Shown: positions 1 to 9,400 of the stretch, in pieces
How positions within the stretch are numbered: position 1 is the first letter of the stretch
Layout of the letters: every line of letters starts with the position of its first letter
Origin: JBBIWA01 sp037439425
GTDB taxonomy: Bacteria; Acidobacteriota; Blastocatellia; RBC074
Length of the DNA: 22,714 nt
Assembly (NCBI GenBank): GCA_037439425.1
Contig: JBBIWA010000083.1
Coordinates: 1 to 22,714 of the forward strand
Direction: 5' to 3'
Program-made: the position numbers and the translations under genes
The notes under the pieces: generated by a model
Told to the model about the DNA's origin: nothing
The model's input: the letters and a program-made list of their open reading frames with translations, nothing else
Databases searched by the model: none

Positions 1-128
1 GTCAGACTCCTCCGCGAGTTTTAAACTCAGTGAGGTAACGACCTCCCTCCGCCGCTCGTCCGCCGACATTATCGCTCTATTTCGCTTCATTATCTCAGGG
101 CGTCGTGAAACGACATGCGCGACTCCTC
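1..128 (-). repeat. Left terminal copy of a 128-bp perfect inverted repeat
   Basis: Bases 1-128 are the exact reverse complement of 22587-22714. Identity breaks at base 129 and then resumes loosely, because both sides continue into members of the same dispersed repeat family. Read on the minus strand it holds GGAGGAG, an ATG at 116, a GTCG/CGAC hairpin, then a spacer ending at another GGAGGAG at the very edge. The sequence shows no transposase. The exact coincidence with the window ends, and a length close to common assembly k-mer sizes, make an assembly-graph boundary at a multicopy repeat the likeliest reason the window stops here. That reading is inference. Confidence 0.95.
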
Positions 129-440
129 CAAAAATCCTGGGTACGCACGCCTCCGGCGTGCAGGTTCCCTATTAAGCGTGCCGTTGCCTTCAGACCAAGC
201 ACGCTCGCAAGCGTGCGCTCCCAGGTCTTCATCTTTTCAGGGCGCCGCAACGCGGCATGAAGGCTCCTCGGAAAATCAGACCTCAGACTTCAGACTTTTC
301 ATTCTTTCTCCCGCGCTGCGCAAGCGGCATGAAAAACTCTGGGGCTTGATGAGCGGGGTCTGCCGCCTGAAGGCCGCAGCTGCGGAACTTTTCATCGTTT
401 CTCCTGCACCGCTCTGAGCGACATGGGGAACTTCTCCGGC
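95..440 (-). repeat. Mosaic array of repeat heads and spacer cassettes
   Basis: Read on the minus strand, four tandem units each begin with an ATG (424, 330, 258, 116) that is followed by a short hairpin and then a GAGAAAnnATGAA- or CCTGAnnnnATGAA-like string. The hairpin arms differ: CGCT/AGCG (about 410-420), CGCT/AGCG with a different loop (314-326), GCCGC/GCGGC (244-256), GTCG/CGAC near 100-115. Between heads lie different spacers: a GC-rich one (331-395), a TCAGACTTCAGAC-type one (270-300), and a full palindromic unit (136-225) with CCTGGG/CCCAGG ends. Open frames run through it, but no start, frame or stop is conserved between copies, so I do not call it coding. Confidence 0.85.
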
Positions 441-510
441 ATTCAGCCTTGAAGTCTGACCGCCGGCAACGCCTCCAGCCTGTTGAAGCGCGCGGGAGTC
501 AGATTCTCTA

Positions 511-545
511 TCCGAAAATTTGAATTGTTTCCGAAAATTTGAATT
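511..545 (+). promoter_or_regulatory. 16-bp direct repeat, possible operator
   Basis: The sequence TCCGAAAATTTGAATT occurs twice, at 511-526 and 530-545, with a period of 19 bp, close to two helical turns. The second copy overlaps the predicted -35 box of the receptor promoter. Two same-face AT-rich sites at a promoter fit binding by a dimeric regulator or an activator upstream of RNA polymerase. Which regulator is unknown; the exact repeat is observed, the operator role is inferred. Confidence 0.5.
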
Positions 546-567
546 ATGCTCGACAGCTTGATACTAT
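539..567 (+). promoter_or_regulatory. Sigma70-like promoter for the TonB-dependent receptor
   Basis: TTGAAT (539-544) and TACTAT (562-567) are separated by 17 bp, a good match to a housekeeping promoter. Transcription would start near 575, leaving a leader of about 300 nt before the start codon at 876. The -35 box lies inside the second copy of the 16-bp direct repeat. Acidobacterial promoters are poorly characterised, so this rests on the general bacterial consensus. Confidence 0.45.
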
Positions 568-574
568 ATCGGAG

Positions 575-599
575 CGCCGGCGACTTCGGCTTGCCGGCG
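575..599 (+). other. Leader hairpin upstream of the receptor
   Basis: CGCCGGC (575-581) pairs perfectly with GCCGGCG (593-599) around an 11-nt loop. It lies at the predicted transcript 5' end and could stabilise the mRNA. No T-run follows, so it is not an intrinsic terminator. The remaining leader, 600-865, holds no gene or other structure I can recognise. Confidence 0.4.
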
Positions 600-875
600 A
601 TTAATTACAACACATCTTGGTAGTTAGTTGCTGAGGTCTCATCACTGTGTGAGGGGTGGGCTGAAGGGCGGCATATTTTTTGCCTCTTGTTTTGTGGTCT
701 TTCTTACAGAACCGAGCAAAACGCGTGCACTCTCTGTCAGTAATTTAAAGTTGTGATCCAGGTTTCCAGTTGTTTTCGCTCAATTCTCAATGGACCAATC
801 TGCTCTTGTCAAACTCTTTGCAACAGGAGATAGGTACTCCTGCTGTCAACTCAACCACGATCAACAGGAGGATTT

Positions 876-3800
876 ATGATGCTCTCTCGATCCATCTGTA
901 GAAGCCTACTGGGATTGCTCTTCGTGCTGCTGAGTGCCAGTGTGGCTTTTGGTCAAAGTTCCTCGTTGTCAGGTACGGTCGTTGACCCGCAAGGTAATGT
1001 GGTCCCGGGTGCGACCATCACTGCTACTCTCGTTGCTACTGGCGCAGCTCGCACGGTGACCAGCGGGAAGGATGGTACTTACCGGATCCCGCAACTGGCT
1101 CCAGGCATTTATCGGGTGCGCGCTGAGGCGCAAGGGTTTGCCACCGTCATTCAAGAGGACGTGACAGTGCCGGTGGACGTCGCAGTTACTTTGAATATTG
1201 CCTTCAAACAGGTTGGTGCTGTTACGGAGACCGTCACTGTGCAAGGCGGTGAATCGGCCCTCAACACATCAGACGCGACGATAGGCAATAATTTTAATGA
1301 GCAGCAGATCAAGTCGCTCCCCTTGCAGGCCAACAATGTGGTCTTCCTGCTAAGTCTCCAGCCAGGGGCTGTCTACGTGCCTACAGACAGCGTCCGCAGT
1401 GGCAGCATCAGCGGCAGTCGTGCTGATCAATCCAATGTGACGCTTGATGGGGTGGATGTGAATGATCCCCAGTTCAATACCGCCTACACCTCAGTGCTGC
1501 GGGTGACCACAGAATCTTTGCAGGAGTTCCGCGTCACCACAACCAACTACGGGGCCAATCAGGGCCGATCCAGTGCAGCTCAGGTGAGTCTGGTCACCAA
1601 GCGCGGCACTAACGAGATCCACGGCGCGGCTTACTGGTCGCATCGCAATACGGCAACCTCGGCCAATGAATACTTCAACAAGATCCGCCAATTGGAGTTG
1701 GGGCAACCCAACAAACCGCCTAAACTGAACTGGCATGTCTTCGGTGCTTCAGGTAGCGCACCGATCATCAAGGATCGCTGGTTCATCTTTGCCAACTACG
1801 AAGGCTTCAAGCAGAATAGCGAAGCAGAAGCGTCGCGGGCTGTTCCTTCGCTGCTGATGCGTAATGGTTACTTCCAGTACCGCTGCGCCGATGCGGCTCA
1901 GTGCCCGGCGACCACCATTACCGTCGGTGGGAAGACTTTCAATATCCCGGCGGGCGTGCGCGTGCTGACTCCTGCTGAAGTTGCCTCGCTCGATCCTTTG
2001 GGCATCGGGCCCAATCCTGCCGCACTGGCTCATTTCAAGAATTACCCGGAGCCGAATGATCCGGGACGCGATGGATTGAACATCGTAGGTTATCGATTTA
2101 CTGCGCCGATCAAAGATGACACCAACGTAGCCATTGTGCGGAGCGACTTCAATATTGATCGCGACGGCAAGCACACACTCTTCTGGCGCGGGACATTGCA
2201 GGACGACACCTTCCGTGGGACGCCGCAATTTCCCGGGCAACCACCGAATAGTCTCCTGCTGGTTAATCCCAAAGGCTCCTCCTTGGGTTATGATGCAGTG
2301 CTGAAGCCCAATCTGACGAACTCTTTCCGCTGGGGCTATACCCGATTTAAAGCCGAGTCTGCCGGCTTGCAGACGCGGACTCAGGTCATCTTTCGTTTCC
2401 TGAGCGATCTTCCAGCTACGAGCACAAGCAACGGAAGAACCGTCACCACGCAAAACCTGGTGGATGATATCGCCTGGGTCAAAGGGTCCCATACGATACA
2501 AGGCGGGATCAATTTCCGCTTCACACGCGTTCCTTCATTCGATACCAGTGGCTCCTTCCACCTTCCAGTGACGAATGCCTCCTGGTTGTTGGGTGTGGGC
2601 CGCTTCACAGCTCCAGGCCATCCAAGATGCACCCTGCCTGCTTGCTCGACCTTGCCGGCCGCTACATCATTAGCCATCTGGGCTGATGGCTTTACGCCAC
2701 TGCTGGGCCTGATTACCCAGATCACAGGCCGCTACAACTACGACAGGGCAGGTAACGTGCTGCCTGAAGGCGCACCAGTGAGGCGGCGTTTTGCCTCGGA
2801 TGAATACGAGTGGTATCTCCAGGATCAATGGAAGCCATTCCCTAACCTGACGATCACAGCCGGTGTACGGTACTTTTTACTGCCGCCACCTTACGAGACT
2901 AATGGGTTGCAGGTGCGTCCTATACCCAGCTTCAGCCAGTGGATTGAGCTGCGCCGCTCGAACATGCTGCGCGGGCTGCCGGCTAACGAGGCGCCACGCA
3001 TTAGCTTCGATCTGGCCGGGAAGGCTAACGACAGACCTGGCTTTTACGCGACAGACTATAACAACTGGGCGCCTCGCTTCTCCGTCGCCTGGTCCCCATC
3101 AGGAGAGGGTTTCTGGAAGCGGCTGCTGGGTGAAAACCGCACCACGTTCCGCGGGGGCTATTCGTTGGTTTATGACCGGATCGGACACGGGCTGGCAGTT
3201 AATTTTAATGCCGTTGGCTCCTTCGGTTTAGCCACCATCTTGACCAATCCGGCCAGCACTCAGACCGAAGCGACAGCGCCGCGCTTTACCGGTCTGTTTA
3301 ATGTGCCGACGACTGATCGGACAGGAAGGGTGATGTTGCGGCCAGCGCCGCCAGGTGGTTTCCCGCAAACACCTCCGTTTGGCCTGGAGGCCATTTCCAC
3401 TAGCATAGATGACTCAATCACGACTCCCTATGCCCACATGATTAACTTCTCGATTGGGCGTGAGCTGCCAAAGAATTTCACGGTTGAAGCGGCTTACGTT
3501 GGGCGGTTGGGGCGTAAACTGCTGACGCGGCGAGACCTGGCAATGCCGCTCAATATCGTCGATCCCAAGTCAGGGATGGACTACTTTACCGCTGCCACGC
3601 TTCTGGCCAAGCTGGCCGAAGCTGGTACGCCAGTGAGTCAGGTCAGCCCTATTCCCTACTGGGAGAACCTCTTCCCCACGGCGGGGGCCAATATCGGTGG
3701 TGGGTTAACAAACACCCAGGCAATTTACTCTGTCTTCCGGGAGAATGCTCCGGACTACACAACAGCGCTTTACATCATCGATGTCCTATGCTTCCCGGCT

Positions 3801-4700
3801 TGCTTCGGGGCGACAGCTGGCAATCCAGAGGGAAAGCCATATGCTTTCTTCGCTGATCAATACACCTCGCTGGCCGGGCGCAGTACGATTGGATTTTCCA
3901 ACTATCACGCTTTTCAGTTCACTGTGCGCAAGCGGCTGAGCGCAAGCACGCAGTTTGATGTCAACTACACGCTCTCGAAGTCAATGGACTTGACCTCAGG
4001 CGTTGAGCGAGGCGGTGGATTCGGCTCCATCTTTACCGGTGGCTACACCGACTTCATCATCAACTCCTGGAATCCACGGCTTCAGTATGCCCAATCGGAC
4101 TTCGACATCCGCCATCAGATCAACGCCAACTGGCGCGTTGAGCTTCCCTTCGGGCGAGGGAAAGCTTTCGGCAGTGATGTGCCTGGTTTCCTTAACCAGA
4201 TCATTGGCGGATGGGAGACCTCGGGCATCTTCCGTTGGACCAGCGGTCTGCTGGCCAACGTTATCAATTGCCGCTCTTGCTGGCCGACCAATTGGAACTT
4301 GCAAGGGAATGCTTCATTAAAAGCAGGGGCCACTTATCCCAAGACGGACACGAACAAAGCCTATAAGTTCCCTGACGGCAAGGTGAGGCCAGCGATCTTC
4401 CCGAATCCCGGAGAAGCGGTCAAGGCATTCCGCTTCTCGTACCCAGGCGAAACTGGCTTCCGCAATCAGTTGCGTGGAGACGGCTACTTCTCGCTTGATA
4501 TGGGTCTGCAAAAGACCTTCAATATTTACGAGAGCCACAAACTGCGTTTCCGCTGGGAGGTCTTCAACGTGACCAACTCGGTGCGCTTCGATACGGCATC
4601 GCTCTCTGCGCTCCCGGACATCATTACTTCCTTCGGGCAGTACACGGGAACGCTGACCAGCGCGCGGATTATGCAGTTTGCGTTGCGCTACGAATTCTAG
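876..4700 (+). CDS. TonB-dependent receptor, Oar-like, with N-terminal carboxypeptidase-regulatory domain
   Basis: Outer-membrane receptor of 1274 aa, expected to import a large substrate (glycan, peptide or siderophore) using TonB energy. A signal peptide spans residues 1-26 with cleavage near AFG/Q. A carboxypeptidase-regulatory beta-sandwich (about 30-110, with GTVVDPQGNVVPGA and DGTYRIPQLAPGIYRV) precedes the plug (about 120-245, with SGSRADQSNVTLDGVDVND). The rest is barrel, ending in the aromatic C-terminus ALRYEF typical for BAM-dependent insertion. This architecture is heavily expanded in Acidobacteriota. AGGAGG (866-871) lies 4 nt before ATG 876 and 7 nt before the adjacent in-frame ATG 879, so translation may begin at the second Met. 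Predicted extracellular parts carry close Cys pairs (RCADAAQC, RCTLPAC, CFPAC, CRSC). Substrate cannot be told: no SusD partner, FecR or sigma factor lies nearby. Confidence 0.95.
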   Translation: MMLSRSICRSLLGLLFVLLSASVAFGQSSSLSGTVVDPQGNVVPGATITATLVATGAARTVTSGKDGTYRIPQLAPGIYRVRAEAQGFATVIQEDVTVPVDVAVTLNIAFKQVGAVTETVTVQGGESALNTSDATIGNNFNEQQIKSLPLQANNVVFLLSLQPGAVYVPTDSVRSGSISGSRADQSNVTLDGVDVNDPQFNTAYTSVLRVTTESLQEFRVTTTNYGANQGRSSAAQVSLVTKRGTNEIHGAAYWSHRNTATSANEYFNKIRQLELGQPNKPPKLNWHVFGASGSAPIIKDRWFIFANYEGFKQNSEAEASRAVPSLLMRNGYFQYRCADAAQCPATTITVGGKTFNIPAGVRVLTPAEVASLDPLGIGPNPAALAHFKNYPEPNDPGRDGLNIVGYRFTAPIKDDTNVAIVRSDFNIDRDGKHTLFWRGTLQDDTFRGTPQFPGQPPNSLLLVNPKGSSLGYDAVLKPNLTNSFRWGYTRFKAESAGLQTRTQVIFRFLSDLPATSTSNGRTVTTQNLVDDIAWVKGSHTIQGGINFRFTRVPSFDTSGSFHLPVTNASWLLGVGRFTAPGHPRCTLPACSTLPAATSLAIWADGFTPLLGLITQITGRYNYDRAGNVLPEGAPVRRRFASDEYEWYLQDQWKPFPNLTITAGVRYFLLPPPYETNGLQVRPIPSFSQWIELRRSNMLRGLPANEAPRISFDLAGKANDRPGFYATDYNNWAPRFSVAWSPSGEGFWKRLLGENRTTFRGGYSLVYDRIGHGLAVNFNAVGSFGLATILTNPASTQTEATAPRFTGLFNVPTTDRTGRVMLRPAPPGGFPQTPPFGLEAISTSIDDSITTPYAHMINFSIGRELPKNFTVEAAYVGRLGRKLLTRRDLAMPLNIVDPKSGMDYFTAATLLAKLAEAGTPVSQVSPIPYWENLFPTAGANIGGGLTNTQAIYSVFRENAPDYTTALYIIDVLCFPACFGATAGNPEGKPYAFFADQYTSLAGRSTIGFSNYHAFQFTVRKRLSASTQFDVNYTLSKSMDLTSGVERGGGFGSIFTGGYTDFIINSWNPRLQYAQSDFDIRHQINANWRVELPFGRGKAFGSDVPGFLNQIIGGWETSGIFRWTSGLLANVINCRSCWPTNWNLQGNASLKAGATYPKTDTNKAYKFPDGKVRPAIFPNPGEAVKAFRFSYPGETGFRNQLRGDGYFSLDMGLQKTFNIYESHKLRFRWEVFNVTNSVRFDTASLSALPDIITSFGQYTGTLTSARIMQFALRYEF

Positions 4701-4733
4701 TTCCTCACGTAGCCAGAAGCTCAATAACCCAAT

Positions 4734-4777
4734 GGCTGGCTTCTGTAGCCTTGCAGGCTACAGGGCCAGCCTTTTTT
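4734..4777 (+). terminator. Rho-independent terminator after the receptor gene
   Basis: GGCTGG and CTGTAGCC on the left pair with GGCTACAG and CCAGCC on the right, with a small internal loop and a 5-nt apex (TTGCA), followed by TTTTTT. It begins 34 nt after the receptor stop codon and separates the receptor from the Uma2 genes. Confidence 0.85.
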
Positions 4778-4876
4778 GTTGAATAAGGATCAGCGAGTAG
4801 GCACTTATAGTGACTTTGCTGGCGTCTGCTGATTTGCCTTATGATAGTGGGCAGTGAACCAGGAGGTGTAAACACT

Positions 4877-5521
4877 ATGGCAGAGGAGCCAATCAACGTC
4901 GCAGTGGTGGAAACATCCGTCGCAGCGAAGCCGTCAACGAAGACCTCTTACGAAGAGTTTCTCACCTGGGCTGACGAGGACACGCGCGCCGAGTGGGTCA
5001 ACGGGGAGGTTGTGTTTATGGAGCAGGCCTCTAAAAAGCACCAGGAGGTTGGAGGATTTTTATTCCCTCTGATCAAGCTTTTCGTGGAGGCATCCCAACT
5101 GGGAGTGATCTTCTACGAATCCTTCCAAATGAAACCGGGAAGCGATCTCCCCGGCAGATTGCCGGATATTATCTTCGTCGCGAAGGAGAATCTCTCTCGC
5201 GTCAAAGAAGATCATCTGGATGGGCCAGCAGATTTGGTCGTTGAAATCGTCAGCACGGAAAGCCGCAGTCGTGACCGGGGTGAGAAATTCTATGAGTACG
5301 AGCAAGGTGGCGTGCGCGAATATTGGCTAATCGATCCCCTGAGCAAGCAAGCTGAGTTTTATCAATTGGGAGAAGAGGGCATCTATCATACGGCTTTCGT
5401 GGGTAGCGAAGGCATCTATCACAGCGTCGTGCTGAAGGGCTTGTGGATCAAGGTGGAATGGTTGTGGCAGGAGCCACTGCCGCCGCTGCTCGAGGTGCTC
5501 AGAGAATGGAAGCTGATTTAA
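4877..5521 (+). CDS. Uma2 family protein, predicted PD-(D/E)xK nuclease fold (copy 1)
   Basis: 214 aa. Uma2 (formerly DUF820) proteins have a restriction-endonuclease-like fold; they are abundant in cyanobacteria, Chloroflexi and Acidobacteriota and their role is mostly unknown. Family marks visible are YEEFL near the N-terminus, EWVNGEV (39-45), PD at 96-97, VVEIVS with E123, K137 and GVREYWLIDP (145-154). D97, E123 and K137 are the likely catalytic triad, so the protein looks intact. I chose ATG 4877 because AGGAGG (4861-4866) precedes it by 10 nt; the upstream in-frame ATG at 4841 has no ribosome binding site and would add 12 residues. A second Uma2 gene follows after 42 bp, probably in the same transcript. 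Confidence 0.88.
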   Translation: MAEEPINVAVVETSVAAKPSTKTSYEEFLTWADEDTRAEWVNGEVVFMEQASKKHQEVGGFLFPLIKLFVEASQLGVIFYESFQMKPGSDLPGRLPDIIFVAKENLSRVKEDHLDGPADLVVEIVSTESRSRDRGEKFYEYEQGGVREYWLIDPLSKQAEFYQLGEEGIYHTAFVGSEGIYHSVVLKGLWIKVEWLWQEPLPPLLEVLREWKLI

Positions 5522-5563
5522 GGGTTGAAATGGTCACTACCAGCCTGTAGGAGGTAACAATCC

Positions 5564-6199
5564 ATGGAAGAGAACAAGGCAGCACTGCTGAGCGTTCCTA
5601 CGAGCGTTGCGCCGCCCACCAAGCTGACTTACGAGGAGTTTCTGGAGAAGACGGGCGATGGCACGTGGGCAGAGTGGGTCAACGGAGAGGTGATTACAAT
5701 GACAGTGTCTAGCGACCACATAGACTTGGTATTCTTTCTGGTAGCGCTGTTTCGACACTTTGCTGAAACCAATCGGTTAGGAAGGGTATTTGGTGAACCG
5801 TTTCAGATGAAGACCGGAGCAGAGCTTCCTGGGCGGGCGCCGGATGTCTTCTTCGTTGCACAAGCCAATCTCTCCAAACTCAAAAAGAACTATTTTGATG
5901 GACCGGCAGACCTGGTCGTCGAGATTATCAGTCCTGAGAGCCGGGTCCGCGACCGGGGTGAGAAATTCTATGAGTACGAGCAAGGTGGCGTGCGCGAATA
6001 TTGGCTGATTGATCCGCAGCGCAAGCAGGCCGAGTTTTATCAATTGGGAGAAGAGGGCATCTATCATACGGCTTTCGCGGGTAGCGAAGGCATCTATCAC
6101 AGCGTCGTGCTGAAGGGCTTGTGGATCAAGGTGGAATGGTTGTGGCAGGAACCACTGCCGCCGCTGCTCGATGTGCTGAGGGAGTGGGAATTGATCTGA
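5564..6199 (+). CDS. Uma2 family protein (copy 2, tandem paralogue)
   Basis: 211 aa with the same fold and motifs as copy 1: YEEFL, EWVNGEV, PD at 93-94, VVEII with E120, K134 and GVREYWLIDP. TAGGAGGT (5548-5555) lies 8 nt before the start. From residue 129 (DRGEKFYEYEQ) the two proteins are nearly identical, while the N-terminal halves are only about half identical. At DNA level 5273-5328 equals 5951-6006 exactly, and 5354-5493 matches 6032-6171 at all but two of 140 positions, with a diverged 25-bp patch between. This is the pattern of gene conversion or unequal recombination after a tandem duplication. It is not a transposase; an actual nuclease activity is inferred from fold only. Confidence 0.88.
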   Translation: MEENKAALLSVPTSVAPPTKLTYEEFLEKTGDGTWAEWVNGEVITMTVSSDHIDLVFFLVALFRHFAETNRLGRVFGEPFQMKTGAELPGRAPDVFFVAQANLSKLKKNYFDGPADLVVEIISPESRVRDRGEKFYEYEQGGVREYWLIDPQRKQAEFYQLGEEGIYHTAFAGSEGIYHSVVLKGLWIKVEWLWQEPLPPLLDVLREWELI

Positions 6200-6473
6200 G
6201 ATAAGTCCCTTGGCACTACGTTGTGAGTTCAACTTCTGTGGAGCGCAGCGGCTCGACGCCGCCCAGGTAGTCTTTCCCAACAGAGGCAGACCGGGCTAGC
6301 CCAATGGCGCAGCTGTATAGGTGACTCACAGTCGGTTCGGCTCTTAAGCGACTACCACAGCGGTAGCAAGCTACCGCACTCCAGGCCAGGAGCCAGACCA
6401 GGAGCCGCCGAACCTCATAGTTCGCTTGCACTATGATGGCACACTCGTGACCAGGAGGGTGGTCATGGATCTG
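6200..6473. other. Convergent intergenic region with hairpins
   Basis: Between the stop codons of the second Uma2 gene (+) and the BNR protein (-). It holds a perfect 8-bp stem, GCGGTAGC / GCTACCGC, at 6360-6377 with a 2-nt loop, and TGACCA / TGGTCA at 6448-6453 and 6460-6465. Neither is followed by a T-run, so they are weak terminator candidates at best. The GGTAGC palindrome looks like an interspersed element, since a related CTACGGTAGCC string occurs near 12461. No gene is seen. Confidence 0.5.
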
Positions 6474-9400
6474 CTAACCAATATTGATGCTGACTGTATT
6501 GGCTGTTTGCGCTCCTATCCTCAAGATTACATCAATTTCACCACGTCCTCTCAAGCTGCGCGCAATGGGTACGTTGACTTGATCCAGGCCGGTGAAGTGG
6601 CCTTGTGCTCCAGCAAAAGTCGCTCCCACTTCGGCACCGCCTAAGCTCACCTTCACCTGCGAGAGATCGTCATGGCGGCGGATGCCAGTGCCAAACAAAA
6701 TCAAGAAGACCTGGTCAGTATCAGAACCTAAGCTTATCGGGCGCGAGACGAATTTGTTTTGCGCGGGATCGAATTGGGCGACCTGCTCGTAGAGCTGTGA
6801 TCCATCGCTCCTGACTCTCAACGCAACCGCTGCTGCCACTCCTTGTCCATTGGCATTGGCAGCAAAAATTCCCGGCGCGACCTGGGTAATGTTAACCGTG
6901 TCGGAGGAGACCGTAGCATCGCCGCTGGTGATTACTACAGTGGCCACACCGTTGGCCGTCCCCGGCGGAATCTGGTAGTTGACCTGGCCTGAAGAGACGA
7001 AGAAGAGTGGTGCGAGTCGTTTTATCCCGGCGCTGTCTGTTACTTCGACTGTTGTTCCGGCAAGCGAAGTGGGCAATGGCATTGAGGTGGCCACTGCGGT
7101 GGTTGTGGCCAGGTTGACGCCGAAAGCTGCGGCGATCGCTTCGCTGGCGATGGGGGCGGCAGCAAAGCTGGCCGCTGAGACATTGGCCAGTGTCCCGGCC
7201 TGGGTGATGGTCACCGATCGTCCAGCCACAGCGATGGTGCCCACTCGCGGGCCGCCGGTGTTGGCTGCGACGGTGAAATTGACCGTGCCGTTGCCGCTGC
7301 CACTGCTGCCTGAAGTGATGGTAATCCAGCTTTCGTTGCTGCTGGCTGTCCAGGGGCAGCTGCCGGTTGTGGAGGTGACGTTCACGCTGCCGGTGCCGCC
7401 CGCGCTGAGGAAGCTCAGATTGTTAAGCGACAGGGCATTACTGCAAGCGCTGCCTAACGAAACGCGGTAGGCACCGCGTCCGCGCGTGAAAGCGAACAAG
7501 GTGGTTTCGCCATTGACCGTATTCAGTGAAAGAGATTCGGTCAGTACATTGGCAAAGCCGGTATTTTCGACCGACCAGCTGGCGCCGCCATCGAGCGAGA
7601 CAAACACGCCGAGGTCGGTCCCCACGTAAAGCCGTGAAGTGTTGGTTGGATCAACCAGAATGCAGTGAACTGGAATGTCCGGGATGGCTGTCGCGCCAGA
7701 ACCGTCTATGCCGGTCCAGCTTGCGCCTGCGTCAATGCTTTTCCAGACGTGGATGCCGCCGAAGCTCGAGTATGTCGCGTAAGCGATGTTGGCATTGATC
7801 GGATCAAAGGTGACCCACGAGACAAAACCGCTGCGCGGCTGAGCCGAAGGCCAGGCGGTGCTGGCAGTGGAGGTCAATCCCCGGTCAGTTCGATGAATAT
7901 GTCCGGTGCTGGTTCCTGCGAGCAGGAGATTGGCATTGGTGTGTGCAATAGCGATAGCGCTCACCGAGCCGCTGATCACAGACGAGCTGGCCTGTGTCCA
8001 ACTGCTCATCCCGTCCTTAGTCCGCCAGAGCGCGCTGCCTCCAGTCCATAACCGTTGCGGATCGCTCGGATCCATAATGAACGGAGTAATGAAGAGAAAG
8101 CCCGAGCCAGTGATCCCAGCGGTGGCACGAGTAAAGCTCTGGCCGCCATCAGTGGATTTGCGAATCGCTCCATTTTGCGTCTCGGCGTAGATCACGTTCG
8201 GATTGGTTGGGTCAACCGCGACGTAGCCGCCATCACCGCCGAGAATTTCTTGCCACGCATTGGGGCCCGCCGTATCGGTACCACGCACTGTCCCGTTATC
8301 CTGCGTCCCGCCGAAATAAGTCCTCCCATCCGGGTAGGGCACGCCATGATAGAACTGGGTCACGCCGTAGTTATTGTTGAGCGCTGTCCAGGTGACGCTG
8401 CCGTTACTGGTGCTGCAAGGCGCATTCGTCCCGGTCGCTGTCGCTGCGCGCGCATCATCGGTGCGAAAGATGCCACCATCGCCAGCTGTGTACAAAATCT
8501 TGTTGGTCGTTCCGTTGTACTGCGGATGGAAGAGTAAGACATGGTGATCAGCGTGATTGTAGCGAGGATTAGATTTGCTCGCCCACCAGTGCGAAGCCAA
8601 TCCCCAGTTCTGTCCACCATCGTCAGAACGGAAAAGATCAATACCTCCGACCCAGACGATGTTAGGATCTATCGGATCAACGGCGATGACGATATCGAGC
8701 CAGCCTTGATTGGAGAAGCTGTTTGATCCAAATCCGCATTCGCTGCCAGAGGCCAGGATCGTATTGGTGAGCAGCAGGGTGTTGAGTTTCTTCGCATCGG
8801 TGTTGCGCACCTGAGCGGTCCACGTGCCCGCATCTCCGCTGCTCGTTGACCGAAAGACGGCGTGCAGGCCGTGCTGATAATTGCCCGAAGCGATACTGGC
8901 CGTCACAGCGTAGATGATGTTTTGATTGCTTGGCGCGATCGCGAGCGCTGCACGTCCCATGTTGGGCTCGGTCAAGACAGGCTCCCAGAAGCCAGCCCCG
9001 CCGGCATCCGTGTTGCGGTAGATCGTGCCCTGTGCGAAGTTGCCCGCCGCCGCGAAGAGGTAATCGGTCTGCTTGTCAGTGCGAATGGCCAAGTCCATGC
9101 AACCGGAGTTAACGGTCAGGGGAAGCACCTGCACCCAATTGACACCGCCATTATCGGAGCGCCACACTCCAGTTCTGGTGCCTGCGTAAATGCGCTGGTT
9201 ATTATTCGGGCTGATGACGAGGTCGTTGACATAATAAAAGTCTGAGTTGTTGGTGTTGGTCAGATAGGTCCAGTTCGCTCCGCCATTGGTGGTTTTGAAA
9301 ATGCCTGCGCCGCGCTGCGCTGACTGGCTAGAGGTGCCCTGACCGGTTCCGGCATAGATCACTTCGGGATTGGTCGGGTCCATCGCTAGCGAGTTGACCG

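Noticed and set aside
95..440. Integron-type cassette array with attC sites
   Set aside because: No integrase, no GTTRRRY core sites, and the cassettes carry no genes.
1749..2501. 250-codon minus-strand frame inside the receptor gene
   Set aside because: Fully antisense to a well-supported gene, no ribosome site, low-complexity composition typical of antisense frames in GC-rich DNA.
4779..4840. Promoter TTGAAT...TTATAG before the first Uma2 gene
   Set aside because: Spacing between the boxes is about 20 bp and neither neighbour improves it, so I do not annotate it.
4841..4876. Upstream start for the first Uma2 gene
   Set aside because: The in-frame ATG at 4841 lacks a ribosome site, while AGGAGG stands just before ATG 4877.
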